Positions 17,106 to 30,270 are shown, counted from the stretch's first letter. The stretch is 64,000 bases of DNA from Isoetes taiwanensis (GCA_021234155.1 JAJEKV010000026.1:16300283-16364282); one strand, 5' to 3'. Translations and numbers: made by a program. The notes: generated by a model not told the origin, from the sequence alone.

Positions 17106-20100
17106 TGAGCTGTTTTCGAGACAAACATAGGAGGCTATGCAAGAGGGAAGACATTTGTATTACTTGTATGACATGCAAAGGGGCTCTTCTTCTATTTCCG
17201 GAGAGGGGATGTAGTTGACAATATGAAGGAGCACATTAAAAGTAATAGACATGTTGCTGCCCAACAAAAAGAAGGAGAAACAGTCCAATGAATCAAAAAA
17301 GGGTTGGCGGGCCCAGCAAAGGAAGTTAATGGACCTGGGCAAAAAGCATGCTTTCCTATTTCATCAAAGGTAACAAAGTATTGTATAATTTAGTGTTGCA
17401 CATAAATCTGCCCGTTAACATTATGCTTTACATTTTGTTGTGTGCTCCAGCTCCTACAAGCATTTGTGACCTTGAGACAAGTCGAAGTTCTTCAAGTAAG
17501 TTTATTGTAGCAACTTTAGTATTTCATAGTCTCATTTATCTTTGCATGCGAGATGTATGATTTTTTTTCTTCCTCGTTTGTTTCATTGTTGTCATAAAAC
17601 AATTAAATAAAGCGGGAAATGAGTGTTTGGGTTTACTATGTTGGGGTTTCGGCAACTAGAATATAGGTATGGCACAAAGAAGAGGGACTTGAGGCCTTTT
17701 CTAGATGATTCCAAGGCAGGTCAATCTTGGTACTTTCAACCAAAGATAGCAAAAGAAAGTTCCGTTAGGTGACGAGGTGGTTGAGGTCAATGGAACATTA
17801 CGGCATGTGAGGTCTTTGCAGAGTGAGTTTAGATAGTAAAAGCTTTCCAAACTTCCAATGTTCTTATTGTGCAAAGAATTCCCAAAGAGAGGGACTTCCG
17901 TGATGAGAGTATCTGACGACAAGATGAGAAAAAATAGAGAGAGGTCAATGATACAAAGACTTGTACAAGGGTAGATTTCCTCACATACACGAACGCAAAA
18001 ATGGCCAAAGACAAAGAGGCTTGAAAATAGGTTATTGAAGAAAGAATTGACTTTCTCAAAGATAAAGAATGTAGCTTTGTCTCGTGAAGGTCGATCTCTC
18101 TGAGGAAGTTTGAGTGAGTCCATGAATCGAAAAAGATGTGCAAGTTTTTGCAATGATATAAGAGAGGCTCACTCACAAGGAAAATTTGATGGTAAACCAG
18201 CCCCGTGGAACTTTCTCAACGACATTGCTCAAAATGTCATAAGACCGTGACATAAGAGACGTTACAACCCGGACAAACCAAAGAGTTGTTTGAGACCATT
18301 AGAATATGGTGTGGAAGGAGGATGCATAATTTTCCTAATCCCTAAATTTCCTCGGTCCTAGTCTATCAACCACAATGCGGTCCACTAGGAAAAATTTTAC
18401 TTATAGGGTTGGCATAGTGGAGGAAACATTTATTCATTTGGCAAACATATATGCGGGCACATGGCAGCCCTTGACTTGAAAGTCGGATGTGTTCCCACTC
18501 TTGTTGCGTAAGATGAGACAAATCATAAAGAGGTCTGCAGATAATGGAATGCAAAAGAAGACCGCTTAATAGGGTTTTGTGGCGCCTTGGAGAACCATGC
18601 ATGTGAACCAAGCTTTTCTTGTAAAAGGTTGGAAGTGGTGATACTGAGCTACAAGAAGATAGTTGATGCTTTTGAGAAGAATATGATAGCACACTATGCT
18701 CGTGTTTTCATTGTAAATCCATTGCATGCACGTCTTCCGAAGCTTGTCCTAGCCATACAACTTACATGCAACAAGTTTGATAGTAAAGCCGTGAAAGCTC
18801 AATGGGAAGAAATTGAAGTTCTGTGGGACAAGAATTTGAGGACAGTTTTGGGGCCATTAATTGGCCATAGCTCGGATGGAGATGCACGTAGACGGTGTTG
18901 CATGATGGTAGATTACACAAAATTGAAGGATGCAGGAACAAAATTTGCAATCCAGTGGGAAGGTTGGGTTTTTTCTGCAGCAAAGAGGAATGATGGCAGC
19001 ATTCAAGGCTTGCATGATCAAGATTTTATACACAACGGAAAGAAACTAATCAATCCACTAGATAATGCAGCTAGGAGGCTGTTTTTAGGAGAAGATCTTG
19101 TCACATTGAATGACATTTGGCACGTATTCCATGCATTCCAAGGAGAGCATGGCCTTCAACTTGGAGATGTAGAAAGGAAGGACAGACAAAATTGGAGGGC
19201 AGCACAACGGATTGCTTCACGGAAGGTTCAATCTTGTCTCACGCACACTCACGAGATCCATCTAATTCTCCTCCAATGCGGACTTTAGGAACTGAAACCT
19301 ACATTTCTGTTGTGGCCTTATACATTGACATATTCTTATCACCGCATATGGACCTGTGGGATCGTGTCAAGGCAGCATCTACAGTCTCATTCTTCTTAAG
19401 GTAATTATTGAGTTTATGTTTGTGATGGTTTCTTGTTTCTCACAAGAGTTGTTATGTTTTTTGTTTTCTTAGGCTATGGAGGTTGTGGATAATAAGGCAT
19501 CCAACGCACACTTTGAAGCAAAACTTCATCACCGTGAGACATTCCTTGATATACAATTGTCATGCCATTTTGTTTGCTTTGTTGATCAAGTTTTTCAGTG
19601 AAAATTGCATTGGCATTTCTGTTCCCTTGAGTGGCACGGGTTCAGACTGTTGTGAAAATTTCTTTAGTAAGGTGGGAGGCATGATCCAAAATGAAAGGTC
19701 CTACACAAAAAGTGACTGCTTTGAAAAGCAAAGAAATGCTTTGAATAGAGTGGCGAGTTTCAAGCTCGAAATTGTTGTTCCCTGCCACACATTTGAAGCA
19801 AGAAAACATCCGGCATGTTTTAGAGAAGAAGGCGTGGTTCTCCGATGGTATAGAGGTGACTTGTGATTTAGGAAATTATAGCACGGTTGACAATTCGCAC
19901 AAAATTACGTGTGCTTTAAAAGAAGGAATGAGAGAAGCACAAGAGATGTGTTTGAAAGTTGGCATTTGTCAGTAAAGAAGGGAGTTGACACATGGTGGAC
20001 TCATCCTTGGAAGCATGAGGATTATTTTGACAAGAAATACTTCCAACAGTTGGATTCGATGGAGTGTGAAGATGAGACAGACGGGCTGAAGTGGAACATG

Positions 20101-20985
20101 AAGAGGATGTTGTCGCTTGTGCTCTTGCATGCTCACTTCGGTATGGAAGACATTGAGGAAATAACAGCAAAGATGGAATTGAGACATACATTTGATGACA
20201 TGGTGGATGAGACCGAGCAGTCAGAAATAGTGAAAGTTGAAAGATGTGTGATGATAGACAATAAAGAAGTATGCAAGTCCACTCTTGTCACCCGACAATG
20301 GAAATCCTTGGCTCTCAAGGATAGATTAACCAAAGTGAAAAATCATGTTTTGCAAATGGATGTAAGGAATAAGGAAATTAATGCGCCACTTTGCTCTTGG
20401 CATTGATCCGATTGTGCGGTTTTCTTTGAGGTGGAAGCCAAGGCATGTCAAGTTAAGGGAAAGCATGAGGTTTTGAAGGCAACTTGGTACTTGGGTAGGA
20501 TAATTAGTATTCGAAAGAAGATTGGTAGAGGATGGAAAGAAAGTAGGGAGCCAATTGATCCGAGTTCCACCTTCTTATTTGGTTGAACTTAACTTGGCAT
20601 GGTATAACCAAAGATAATTCGGAAAAAGAAGTTGGTACACATTTGACCTGTCGGACAAAAGAATATGATATCATTAGATTCTGTCATTGCTTTGGCTAAT
20701 CTAACTTACAAGCCAAAATCTGGAACATATGTACTTGATGACCATGACGATTGCAATTTGAGAGATTTATTATTCGATCGATTGAAAGGTTAATGTTTAC
20801 TTTGTATTTTATATGTGTTCACGATTCTTGGTTTAGAATTTGTTTAAATGTTTAAAGGTCCGACATATTTAATGGATTCCGGAATATTTAGGTGGTGGGA
20901 AAGGGAAGCGTAAGGTCACCAACCTTGATCCGAACGTAAACAATATGTTCTCGCTAGAGAGTGGTAAAAGGAACCCTATTTGAAC
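17106..20985 (+). pseudogene. 3' part of the same unrecognised gene/transposon (conserved-looking C-terminal domain, introns retained)
   Basis: Two long open stretches carry what looks like one protein. 18587-19288 includes LIGHSSDGDARRRC, a DQDFIHNGKKLINPLDNAAR segment and GDVERKDRQNWRAAQR; 19117-19404 continues in another frame (VALYIDIFLSPHMDLWDRV). A 72-bp intron at 19401-19472 (AG|gtaatt...ttcttag|G) joins SFFLR to LWRLW in frame, leading to LSGTGSDCCENFFSKVGGM. A mini-exon bounded by ctccag and gtaagt is visible at about 17452-17492. Further fragments run to about 20406 (WWTHPWKHEDYFDKKYF) and 20985 with several stops. Retained introns argue against a processed copy. I do not recognise the family. 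A transposase-like function is a guess based on the conserved Asp/Glu-rich central part. Confidence 0.5.
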
Positions 20986-22114
20986 TCTTGTTTGAACTTT
21001 GTTTGGAACCGCTTTGCTTTATGGACATGTAGACTTGAATGTAGGAAGGAAGTTTGAGACCGGTTTCGATATAGATGTAGAAAGAATAATTTAAATGTCT
21101 ATTTTGCATGCACTTAATCTTGACTTAAGATTATCGTGTGTCATCCTTTGCGGTTTAGGTAGCGTTTGGAAGTTCCGAAGGTTCGTTTGGAAGTTCAAAG
21201 CCAGGTTTAAAGTTGTAAACATTAGATCCACCAACAGACACTGCAACAATTTTGTTTGGATGTGCAAGAGATTTTTGGCCAGCTTTCTTATTTGAAGTAA
21301 ATAGAACCATAGTTTACTACGGTTCTGAGAAAAAGACAAATGCAACTACAGTTTACACAAAAAAGATACCATATTATATTATGTTGAAGATTTTTTTGTA
21401 CAAGAAAACTCATGCATGCGTAAGCATTGCATGTTTTACCCCCGCATTACACACCGAAGCTACCATATTCCGACCATATTATATAATATTCGAGATCGCA
21501 TTTACAAAAAACTCATGCATCATGGATTGTTTTCACCCCCGGTTTTACTGAGAAAAGATCAAAGTGTTAGATTATAAGCCGATTATCCTTGCATCCCATG
21601 CGTGATATAGCCCGGAGGGGCATCCGAAGGTAAACTTCGAAGGAGTAGGCCGGTTGCCTCAATGTTCATCCAGTAGAAGACGTGCCTCATGCGGACAAAC
21701 CCGATCAAGCCGCTTCGCACTGGCGGCGTAAACATTTGCTCCTTGATCCTTCAATCGGTTCACCTCCCAACAAGTAAATGTGGCCACAAACATCATCTCC
21801 ATGCCCGGATGGCTAGAAGAGGACGATTACGCAAAAGTCCTTGGCAGATCCACCTTGATCCGGCCATTCCAAAGCGAGGAGAAGGAAGGAAGGAACTTGG
21901 GGAAGGAGTAGGATCCGAAATGGATAGGTGATGGTGATGAAGAGACTACTCCCTACTACTTATAAAGCAAAAACGGAATATGCGGTTTGATGCCAATATG
22001 CCCAACCATTATGATGTCATTATGCCAATAGATTATCATCTTAAGGTTATGATTTTATTTTAAAGGTTATAGATTATCATGTTGAAGGTTGTTAGAGGTT
22101 ATGATGGCAACGTC
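20986..22114. other. Intergenic, nothing recognised
   Basis: AT-rich to mixed composition. Small frames at 21091-21345 and 21689-21931 have no recognisable features. No RNA gene or element end was identified. Confidence 0.5.
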
Positions 22115-22198
22115 CCTTTTGAGGTGACATAGGTTATGATGTAAACCTTTTGAGGTGACATAGGTTATGATGTAAACCTTTTGAGGTGACATAGGTTG
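22115..22198. repeat. ~31-bp tandem repeat, about 2.7 copies
   Basis: The motif ccttttgaggtgacatagg followed by ttatgatgtaaa is repeated head to tail three times, the last copy partial. A looser version (ttaaaggttatagattatc) lies just upstream. Confidence 0.9.
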
Positions 22199-22399
22199 CT
22201 ATGTTTGGCCATAAGTGTTGCCATAAGGGTGAGCAACTACCATAGGGGTTAGGACAACATTTCATGAACATTTCAACATCCCATATGCCAAGATTATAAA
22301 TCCAACCATTGGCCAACATTCCGAAATATGTATGATAAACATCGGCCAACATTCCAAAGATATGTACCTGAAAGGGTATATGGATTGCTAGTTGGGACT

Positions 22400-23372
22400 A
22401 TATATATGTACCTGATAAGGGGCCAAAAATTAAAAAAAATTCATATTTACGTATGGTTGGGGGTTTCGCCATAAAAAAGTCAGTATCTGAGGGGGTTTCA
22501 CCCCCTTGCACGCACATGCCATATGCTCTATATAAAGAGATGAAGCCCCCGGGGCATGTGTGCAGATAGAGGCAATGGATTTGCGCTTTTTCATGGGGTA
22601 GATGAGCGCGCAGATAGCATTGCGGGCCCTGTCCCAACATAATGTGCCGTTTTGACTTGTTCAAGGGTGCTGGCATCCCATAGCTTGCTGAGGAAGCATT
22701 TGTCAAGGTACTGTCCGAGAGTGTGGCGATCTGCCTCCGTTTTCACTCTGATGCACCTGTGCTCTTGCACATTCCATCTGGCCAGTGTGTCTGTCAAGGG
22801 CCCCCCTTTGAAGAGGCAAGAAACCTATTTTCTGCAACAGTATCTGATATGGGACTGTGGACTTCACCCCCAGGGCCACACTAAGAAACCTTTCTGTACC
22901 CGCTCCAAGTCATTCCAAGTGGCGAGGGAAATCACCAGGCCCCAGACCTCGACCCCATACAGAAGCACAAGTTCTACTAGCACCTTGAATAGGTGCGATT
23001 ATGGGCCCAATCATACAGCTCTGCCTTGTGGGTATTGTTCTGCATTGCATAGAGTATCTTCCAACCTACTGCGACTCGCAGCCGAATAGAATTGTCTCAG
23101 TTCATGGCCAACGAAAACTCCACCCCTAAATATTTGTAAGTGGACACCACTTCAACATTTTGGCCACGATAAGTTAGGGTCGAGGACCTTGGCTGGCGTG
23201 CGGACGATGCGAGAACCACCTTAGTCTTGGCTAAGTTGACGTGCATGTCAGTCATCAGACAAAATGTGTCAGGGGCATAGAGATGGCGTTGCATGTCTGC
23301 CTGAATGTGTGCTAGGAGGTCCACATCATCAGCATAGATCAGCTGATGATGTGGAAACTTCAGCTGAATGTG
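22400..23372 (-). pseudogene. LINE (non-LTR retrotransposon) reverse-transcriptase relic
   Basis: On the minus strand a frame reads LIYADDVDLLAHIQADMQ, with the YADD box of the RT catalytic palm at about 23318-23346. It is followed by MHVNLAKTKVVLAS and STYKYLGVEF, the usual downstream RT motifs (NxxKT and YLG). Farther on, in other frames, come VAVGWKILYAM and FLSVALGVKSTVPYQILL, typical of the region C-terminal to LINE RT. Several frameshifts and stops separate these pieces, so it is dead. It belongs to a different LINE lineage from the copies at 52.7 and 61.7 kb, whose YADD context differs. Confidence 0.75.
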
Positions 23373-25829
23373 TGCTAGGGGGTCAATTCAATGTAAAACT
23401 TCAATTCTTATAGTTTTCTACTAAGGAAGATAGGTCGTTACAGTTATAGATTCATTTAAACTTATATATTTCATAGCTTTATAATACTTGGGACTTCAAA
23501 TGATTCAAAAAAAAACTTGTTTAAACTTTTTACCAGGAATGCCAACAAATAATCTTTGAGATGCCAGTCATCACAGCTATTTGCCTTGAATGTATTGTGA
23601 ACATCACATGTAGTCAACTTTTCAAATATCGATTCATATAAGTTATTCACTGAAGATGATATAAAGCTTACCTCCATTTATGCTGATAACTACATTTATC
23701 CTACTTCACTTAAAATGTAAGGAATGGTCGCCACATTTATCAATGCTGGTAACTATCATCCAACATATCTTGAATTAACACCTGAAAAAGCAGACTTGCA
23801 CGACGAATTAATGAGGTAAAATTATTTAAAAACATAAAAAGCGAGATTTTGCTCAATAACGTAATAGAAATACTTGTATTTCGCTTGCAACTAAAAATTT
23901 ATTGGAGATCACATGGAGTCTGAGATCTGTAGTTTCTTTCTTATCATCATATTCTATTTTATTCTCATGAGTGTGTGTCTCACGGTATAGAGAGGTACAA
24001 CATGTACAATGAAACTATGCACTCAAATCTAATATACAATTGCTTGAGGTTTTGGATGCATGAATATGCTTTAAGGACACAAGACACAATCTCTAATAGA
24101 CTTGGCAGGTTGTTATTATTTAATGTGGGATGGTTGTGACCAAGACATGTCTTGTGGTTGGCTATGCCTATGGCTATGTGCAAAGCAGGAAAACAATGCT
24201 AGAAATAAGAGTTAAAAAATAGAGAGCTGAACAGCACAGCTAGATTTTTGGGCAATCTTGTGAAACTAAAAGATTGCTCATATCTTGGGATTTCTATAAA
24301 AAATAGATTAGAAGTGGACGAGCGAAGGGAACCTGTTTGTATTTGATCAGAAGAGGAAACAGTGCAAAGAGAAGAGAGGAAACAAAACAAAGATCTGTTG
24401 CATCACTATAAAGAAAACATTACCTTGCAATAATAACGATCATTAGGAGAGGCACCCCATACTCCATCTAGGTTGAATGTGTATGATTGAGTGACCAATA
24501 GCATGAACTTTGATGCCAAGAGCAGAACCAAGAGCAAGAAACAGGTGGGTGCTTCCAGCCACAATAATTGCATAACAATGCTCAAATAATTGTGATAAAC
24601 TACTCAGATGTCTAAGTGCCAAATGGTGAGGCTGAACTGTTGCAAGTGTTCAAGTTATTGCAGAAGTAGTACTTGTTGTAGATGAAACACTTCTATGGAG
24701 ATGTTTCTATGATAACTTTTATTTAAAACATGTAAAAATCATTTTGCAAACTTGAAACTTGCTAAAACCATTCTGCAAGCTTGATTATGCATAATGATGA
24801 AGATGCACAACCTACTTACTAAAAAGAGACTGCATATTCAGGAGCCTTAAAGAAGCCTGAGCTGCAAGTCATGATATATCTTTCATGCTCCAAGCATCCA
24901 AGCATTATGAGCCTTGCTCTTCTTTTTTCTCTAGCCATAATTTTCTTCTTCTTTTATTAGCCTGATGCTGGAACACAGTAGCAACATAAGCACAATAAGA
25001 ACATGGTATCAATCCTAGGTAAACTGCGCTGCTTCAATACTCCACAAAACATAATCATCTATGAATAAACCCCAATTTGTATACATTTATATGTATTAGG
25101 CTATCAAATCCTTTCTTTCTCTATATTCCGTGAAACTTAAATCCCTTGCGATAAAAGTTTGCTTCTGAGGTATCTTACCTTATGGCCACTCATGCAGCAT
25201 TTATTTTGGAGGTAAGAGTTTAGAAGCATAGAGCAAAGTGAACTCTCTATATCAGCATTTGTGGCTCCACAATCCTTCAAGCAAGTATGCAAGGTCAATT
25301 TGAAAACCAAGGTTGTAGAAATAAGAATTTGCAAAATCCAAATTATTTAGGATGTTTCCATGGTATTCCAACTTCCATGGTATTACCATTTATACTTGTG
25401 CCATAGCTAAAGCAGAAAGTGTGAGAAGTAATTCATGTGCAAATTTATCTAGGCTAAAATTTCAGATGAGGAGATTACAATCTAGGTTATGAGGAGACTG
25501 CAAAGATTATGAGGAATTTAAATGATCTAAGGTTTTGAAGTTTAATGGTTGAAGGTTTGGAAGATATTGGAGACTAAACTAGAACAAATATGCTCGGTCG
25601 AATAACTCCACAACTCGTGGAGTATTGCCACTCAAGGAAGGTCCCAAACCGACTCCGGTCAATTAGGATCTCTGCTTAAATGAATGAGTTGTGATTGTGC
25701 TCATGAGCGCACCTTGCTAAGAGATTTGATTGGTTAACAGTCACTGCAGATCAAATGTTATTTCTGAGTCAATACATTATTTGTGCATTGACCTATTATC
25801 GTAAATGAAGGATGTTTTGCAGGCTGAAG
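23373..25829. other. Intergenic, nothing recognised
   Basis: AT-rich, with no frame longer than about 70 codons and no motif, LTR end or RNA gene that I can support. Confidence 0.55.
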
Positions 25830-26780
25830 ATCTATGAGATCTTGTAGCAAAAGAAAGACTTAACGAGGAGGAAAACGGTACATCCAACTCTGGAGGAAAT
25901 ACTGCTAGTAAAGCTTCAACCAATGTTGGGACTGGAAGCAACATCTCAAAGAGGACACATCAAGCAAGGTGCATGATCTCTAGCAAATTGAGTTCTGGCA
26001 TTATATTTAAGCTTAAGAATAAACCACCAAAGGAAGTGTGGGAGTTTTTGATAAAAAAAATTATGAAGTTAAGAACTCGTCTCAAATTGAAATGTTAGAT
26101 AGAGAACTAAGAAAGTTAAAGTTCAAGGAGGATGACAATCTGATCCAGTTCTTCCAGAAATATGATAATATTGTGACTGATATGGAAGCTGCTAGAATCC
26201 TCATAAACAAAGATTTTCATGTCCTTTAATTGTCATGAGCCTTTTTAGATTTTGATCCTACCTTGGTGAGAAGTGTGGCCAGAAACAGGGATAGGACAGG
26301 GCTAATAATAAAAACAGAAATAGAACAAAGAAATATGCTTGTGCTAGGTCAATAGTTAAAACTACGGATGCTCTCAAACAAAGGAAGAAAAGAAATGGAG
26401 TTTTCGTGCAAGTGGGGGATGGAGAACTGCAGCAAGTGGAAGAGTCTGGAATTTTAAAAGTCTTTGATCTTAACAATCAAATAGTTAATTTGAGTGAAGT
26501 TTTATGTGTATCAAACAATGTAAGGAATCTGGTATCTATTAGTCAGCTAGTGAACATGGATTACAAAGTTTGTTTTGACAAACTATCTTGTAAACTCTAC
26601 TTGAATGATGAGTTAAAATTTATTGCAAAATGCTTTGGCAATTTGTTTGGGCTTCATAATAACACAATAAGTGGAAGTATTAATTCTGTCCATTTTCCTA
26701 CTTTAAAGTTGTGGATAAAAGATTGGGATATATACATATTGAGAATGTTAAATGCTTGGCAAAAAGGTGATTGACATTTG
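25830..26780 (+). pseudogene. Ty1/Copia gag-protease relic
   Basis: 26038-26229 reads LDRELRKLKFKEDDNLIQFF and KYDNIVTDMEAAR. This matches in layout the gag (UBN2 type) segment of the intact Copia element at 54.2-60.2 kb, which has LENELRGLKLKEDEDITEYF then FDNLIADLNGAG. 26406-26774 reads VGDGELQQVEESGILKVFDL, VLCVSNNVRNLVSISQLV and FGNLFGLHN, corresponding to the region between protease and integrase. The zinc knuckle and protease active site between them are lost. Frames are broken and no LTRs were found. It is an old, divergent relative of the intact element. Confidence 0.75.
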
Positions 26781-26819
26781 CTGCAGGAGATGATGAATTC
26801 ATGTGTCATGGCTATATAT

Positions 26820-26836
26820 TAGATAGATAGATAGAT
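26820..26836. repeat. (TAGA)n microsatellite
   Basis: Four copies of tagat/taga adjoining the end of the LINE-like relic on the minus strand. Confidence 0.85.
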
Positions 26837-26838
26837 TT

Positions 26839-27535
26839 TTAACGTCCATGGAGATTAAATTGGCCATGGGATTCAAACAACAAAGGGGTATGGAAATCCA
26901 AAAATATAAAGCAAAAGATGGCTAATGCTAATGATGATTTTATGCTACTTAAATTATCTAGACATTGCCAGTCCAATGATTGGAAGGCCATTGATCTAGA
27001 ATGATTGTTGCGCCTCCCCTGTACACATTCCCATTTCTTTTGCAGGTGGGCTGCCCAGACCATGCAAAGCTCTTCCTTATGCTTATACAATTGAAAAGGA
27101 GAGAGGTCCTCTTGTACTGAAAAAACTAGTTCCTTTGAGATGGTTACCATGCTGAAGAATATGTAGGCGGATGAGAGCATCATGAAACCGAACTAAAAGA
27201 TGTCGAGGATGATCAGGTCTTGCCGCCACCCTAGTAGCACAGACAATTTTAGCAACCTTCACATACATGATGTCAGTGAAGAAATCGAGAGCCTCATCCG
27301 TAGCTGAATGGGCATCAGTTTCTGCCTCTGCGACCCCTATAATACACAAGGTCAAGGTACTAATAGCAGCGGGTACTGAGGCAATATGATCCTGTTTGCT
27401 AGTTTGACATCCCGGCTCCTGGTCCACTACGGATTGTGGAGATGGGTAAAAGCACGAAAGGGTGTCTAGAAATGTAGCCCTTTTTATACATATACATATG
27501 TACCCAATGCACAAATTAGGGAGTCCTATAATCAT
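26839..27535 (-). pseudogene. Probable LINE ORF1-like relic
   Basis: Two overlapping minus-strand frames can be read together. 27083-27535 contains VAKIVCATRVAARPDHPRHL and LVRFHDALIRLHIL. 26839-27183 continues with LSPFQLYKHKEELCMVW and LQKKWECVQGRRN. A basic 'R-P-RH-L-V-F-D' run followed by 'F...K+ee' and a Trp-rich end resembles the C-terminal half of plant LINE ORF1/leader proteins. The frameshift falls near 27110-27180. It is identified only by layout, so confidence is moderate. It may be the 5' part of a different insertion. Confidence 0.4.
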
Positions 27536-27691
27536 GAACCACTAGTAACTGCCATGATTAATGCTATCCACCACTCTACAACCGCACCATTTTTGGATTT
27601 TAAAATTCTTTACTAATTCTTGTCTGCTTTGCCTCGCGTTTGATATCCTGCCCGTGCATACTCTGCCTCCATTCTGATCGCCAATTCTTGA

Positions 27692-29428
27692 TCCAACTAT
27701 GGCCCCAAAATCCGTTCCTCAACTCATGCTTGCTCTTCACCACAACTGAACCAAGAAACCAGCAATTCCGGCAGTGGAAAATTACCAGCAAAGAGAAAAC
27801 TTTTGGCAGTGATCCAAGCCAAAGACCTCCGTGAAAAACGTGTCGAGATCCACATATCCGGGATCGAGGAAATTATGAATGAAGTATGGGGTGCAGCTCC
27901 AAAGAATAGAAGAGGATTCAAGGAAGGCAGAGTTCAAAACGCATGGAAAGAAGAATTTTTTAAATATTATGAATTGGTTTATGGCAAGAAGCAGGTAACA
28001 AACCACTATATTTCCACATATTTTGCCCGGGCATTTGCTCTTCATTTGAAGGTACGCCTTATTGATTGGGTTGATGTTGCTAAAACGGCCAAGGATCTTG
28101 CCAAAACTTCAGATATTACAGAGGAACCTACAACAGAAAAATCGTCAAACATCAAGCAGGAGGTGGTATTGCATCAGAATGCTAGGGCTCTGGGCTATTC
28201 TAAATCTGATGTTGACATAATAAACTAGTTACCTAAGCACGGTTCAGAGGATAAAATTAACCTATTGAATGAAGTGGAAGCACTGGAAGCAAAAAGGAGG
28301 GATGCATTGAAAGTAATCAGCTGGATTGAGGGTAGAAAGGATATGCTAGAAGAAGATTTGCAGCAGATTTCCCTAAAAATAAATGACACAAAGTTGGAAT
28401 TTGACAAATTGGCCAATGATCCTGCTGGAAATCAAGTTAGCTATGGAGTGTTGAAATACAAATTGGAAGACTTGGTTATGAGTAGAACAGAGAAGCAGCA
28501 GCACTGTGCTAAGCTGGAGATTGGTTTGCAGGAAGCAACTAGAGACATTGAAAAACATGAAATTTCAATTCCACAAGCAAAGGAGAAACTTAGCTGCATG
28601 GAACTTGTTCAACAAAGGCATTCACAGATTTTGAATTTCATGGGGAGAGTAGGACCTATTGCTCAGCACCCTGTGCCAAATCCTGTTGGAGCTACTTCTG
28701 TACAAGAGTTCATCTCATTCGATTCGTGTACATGCTGTAGCCAAGGCTTTGGCAAATCTGGTTTGGTGCTGCTGGCTCCTTGCAAAGATCCTTATTGCTT
28801 CTTTTACTTGTTTTATCTCGTATATGAAAAACAGAATTGCATAAGAGGCTGCATCTTGGATGAGGGCATTCAAAACCACCTTGGTTTCCCTGCTAGACAA
28901 GGTATGCATTACTCTAAATATTTAATCTTAGATTGCTCTTGATTCATATTTGTTACTTTAATCTACATAGTTTTACATGTATGTCTTATAGTTCCTTGTA
29001 TGTATTTTTTTATTGTACATCTGCAAGCAGGGGTACATAGGCATATATTTACTTGTTTATTGATGCTTCTATTTTTGAGCTTGGACTGCAGATGTATGAT
29101 TTGTTTTATGTATTAGTTGTACATGGATTTAATTGAGTCTACATATGTGCCACTCTCTCTCTCTCTCTGCATGCTTGAGTCCATCTATGTACATTATGTA
29201 CATTAAATGTACAATAGATGTAGGTTGAATGGCCGCTTTTAAAATTACGTACATTTGATACATTCTATGTACATGAAATGTACATGTTATAGATGAATGT
29301 ACCAGAATGTACCTGATATTTCTCATGCTTAAGTTCTGTTTTCATGTTTATTAACATTGAGTTTTGCTTTTATGTGTATTGACATTTACATCATTTGTTT
29401 GTTTTCAGATGAGGATGTCTATATCTAG
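27692..29428 (+). CDS. Unrecognised coiled-coil protein with Cys-rich C-terminus; in-frame TAG
   Basis: One frame is open from 27692 to 28942 except for a single TAG at 28226-28228. The first half contains KRKLLAVIQAKDLREKRVEI, WGAAPKNRRGFKEGRVQNAW and a FARAFALHL segment. After the TAG, a strong coiled coil runs about 130 residues (NEVEALEAKRRDAL... LEIGLQEATRDIEKHE), then a Cys-rich tail with CTCCSQGFGKSG, PCKDPYC and CIRGC, which could bind zinc (RING-like spacing is incomplete). A good donor at 28901/28902 (caag|gtatgc) and acceptor at 29408/29409 (ttttcag|atgag) join ARQ to DEDVYI and a stop, giving a plausible last exon. No in-frame ATG is visible before 27803, so the 5' end is probably another exon or lost. 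Family unknown. Either a recent pseudogene or a consensus error at the TAG. Confidence 0.5.
29152..29168. repeat. (CT)n microsatellite
   Basis: Run of ctctctct within the presumed last intron of the coiled-coil gene. It is followed by several gtacat palindromes (about 29188-29315). Confidence 0.85.
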
Positions 29429-29596
29429 AAGGCCACTTTTCTGAATAAGTCTGATGTTTGAGACTACATAAACTACTGATCCAAATGAGATGAATATGAA
29501 GATCATAAAGTACATCAAAACATGTGATTGGACTCCACCCAAATTTGAGTACGATGAATTATATTCATATGTGCGGTATTCTCTCATTGAATAAGA

Positions 29597-29600
29597 CCCC

Positions 29601-29631
<31 letters not shown>

Positions 29632-29634
29632 ACC
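29597..29634. repeat. C-run followed by A-run
   Basis: About 16 nearly unbroken C then about 20 A. This could be a retroposed tail end or a sequencing trouble spot. No source element was recognised beside it. Confidence 0.7.
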
Positions 29635-30107
29635 CCAAGGAAGGAACTTTCTTAGTAAAAAATAGACTGAATAATGATGCTAAGTCCTTCACATAGAATA
29701 GAGTTTGGCCAAATTTGATGACACCCCACTCCTTAGTTTTTTAGGAACTTCCCTTTTGTGGCCAACTTTGATGATACCCCACTCCTTAGTTTTCCAGGAA
29801 CTTCCCTTATTGGATGCAACCTACAATGACTATTCGACTAATTCGATCATAGCAATGTCGAGGCATGATCTAAGAGGACACAATTGGATTTTAGGGAAAA
29901 CATTGAAGGGGTCGTGCATGGTTGACTCGAGCTTAGCAATGGATTACTTCAACTTGACTACAAATGACTTGAGATCGTGGAAGTTGGTGCATAGTTGACT
30001 CAAGCAATGACTTACAATAAGGGCACAAGTGTAAGCTAGATGGGTCTCTACTAAAGATCAGCCTTCAATCCAGCCTTCTAAGAGCATCTCATATTTTAGG
30101 TTGACTC

Positions 30108-30270
30108 ATCCTTCATATTAATCTCATCGTTTAGGAAATTGACATATTTTAGGTTGACTCATCCTTCATATTAAACCAAAACCCCTTTTGAAACCATCTC
30201 ATTGTGACATATTTTAGGTTGACTCATCCTTCATATTAAACCAAAACCCCTTTTGAAACCATCCCATTGT
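30108..30270. repeat. Direct repeat, ~40-65 bp, three partial copies
   Basis: The block tttaggttgactcatccttc followed by atatta occurs three times. The longer block ending aaaccccttttgaaaccatc occurs twice. Confidence 0.85.
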
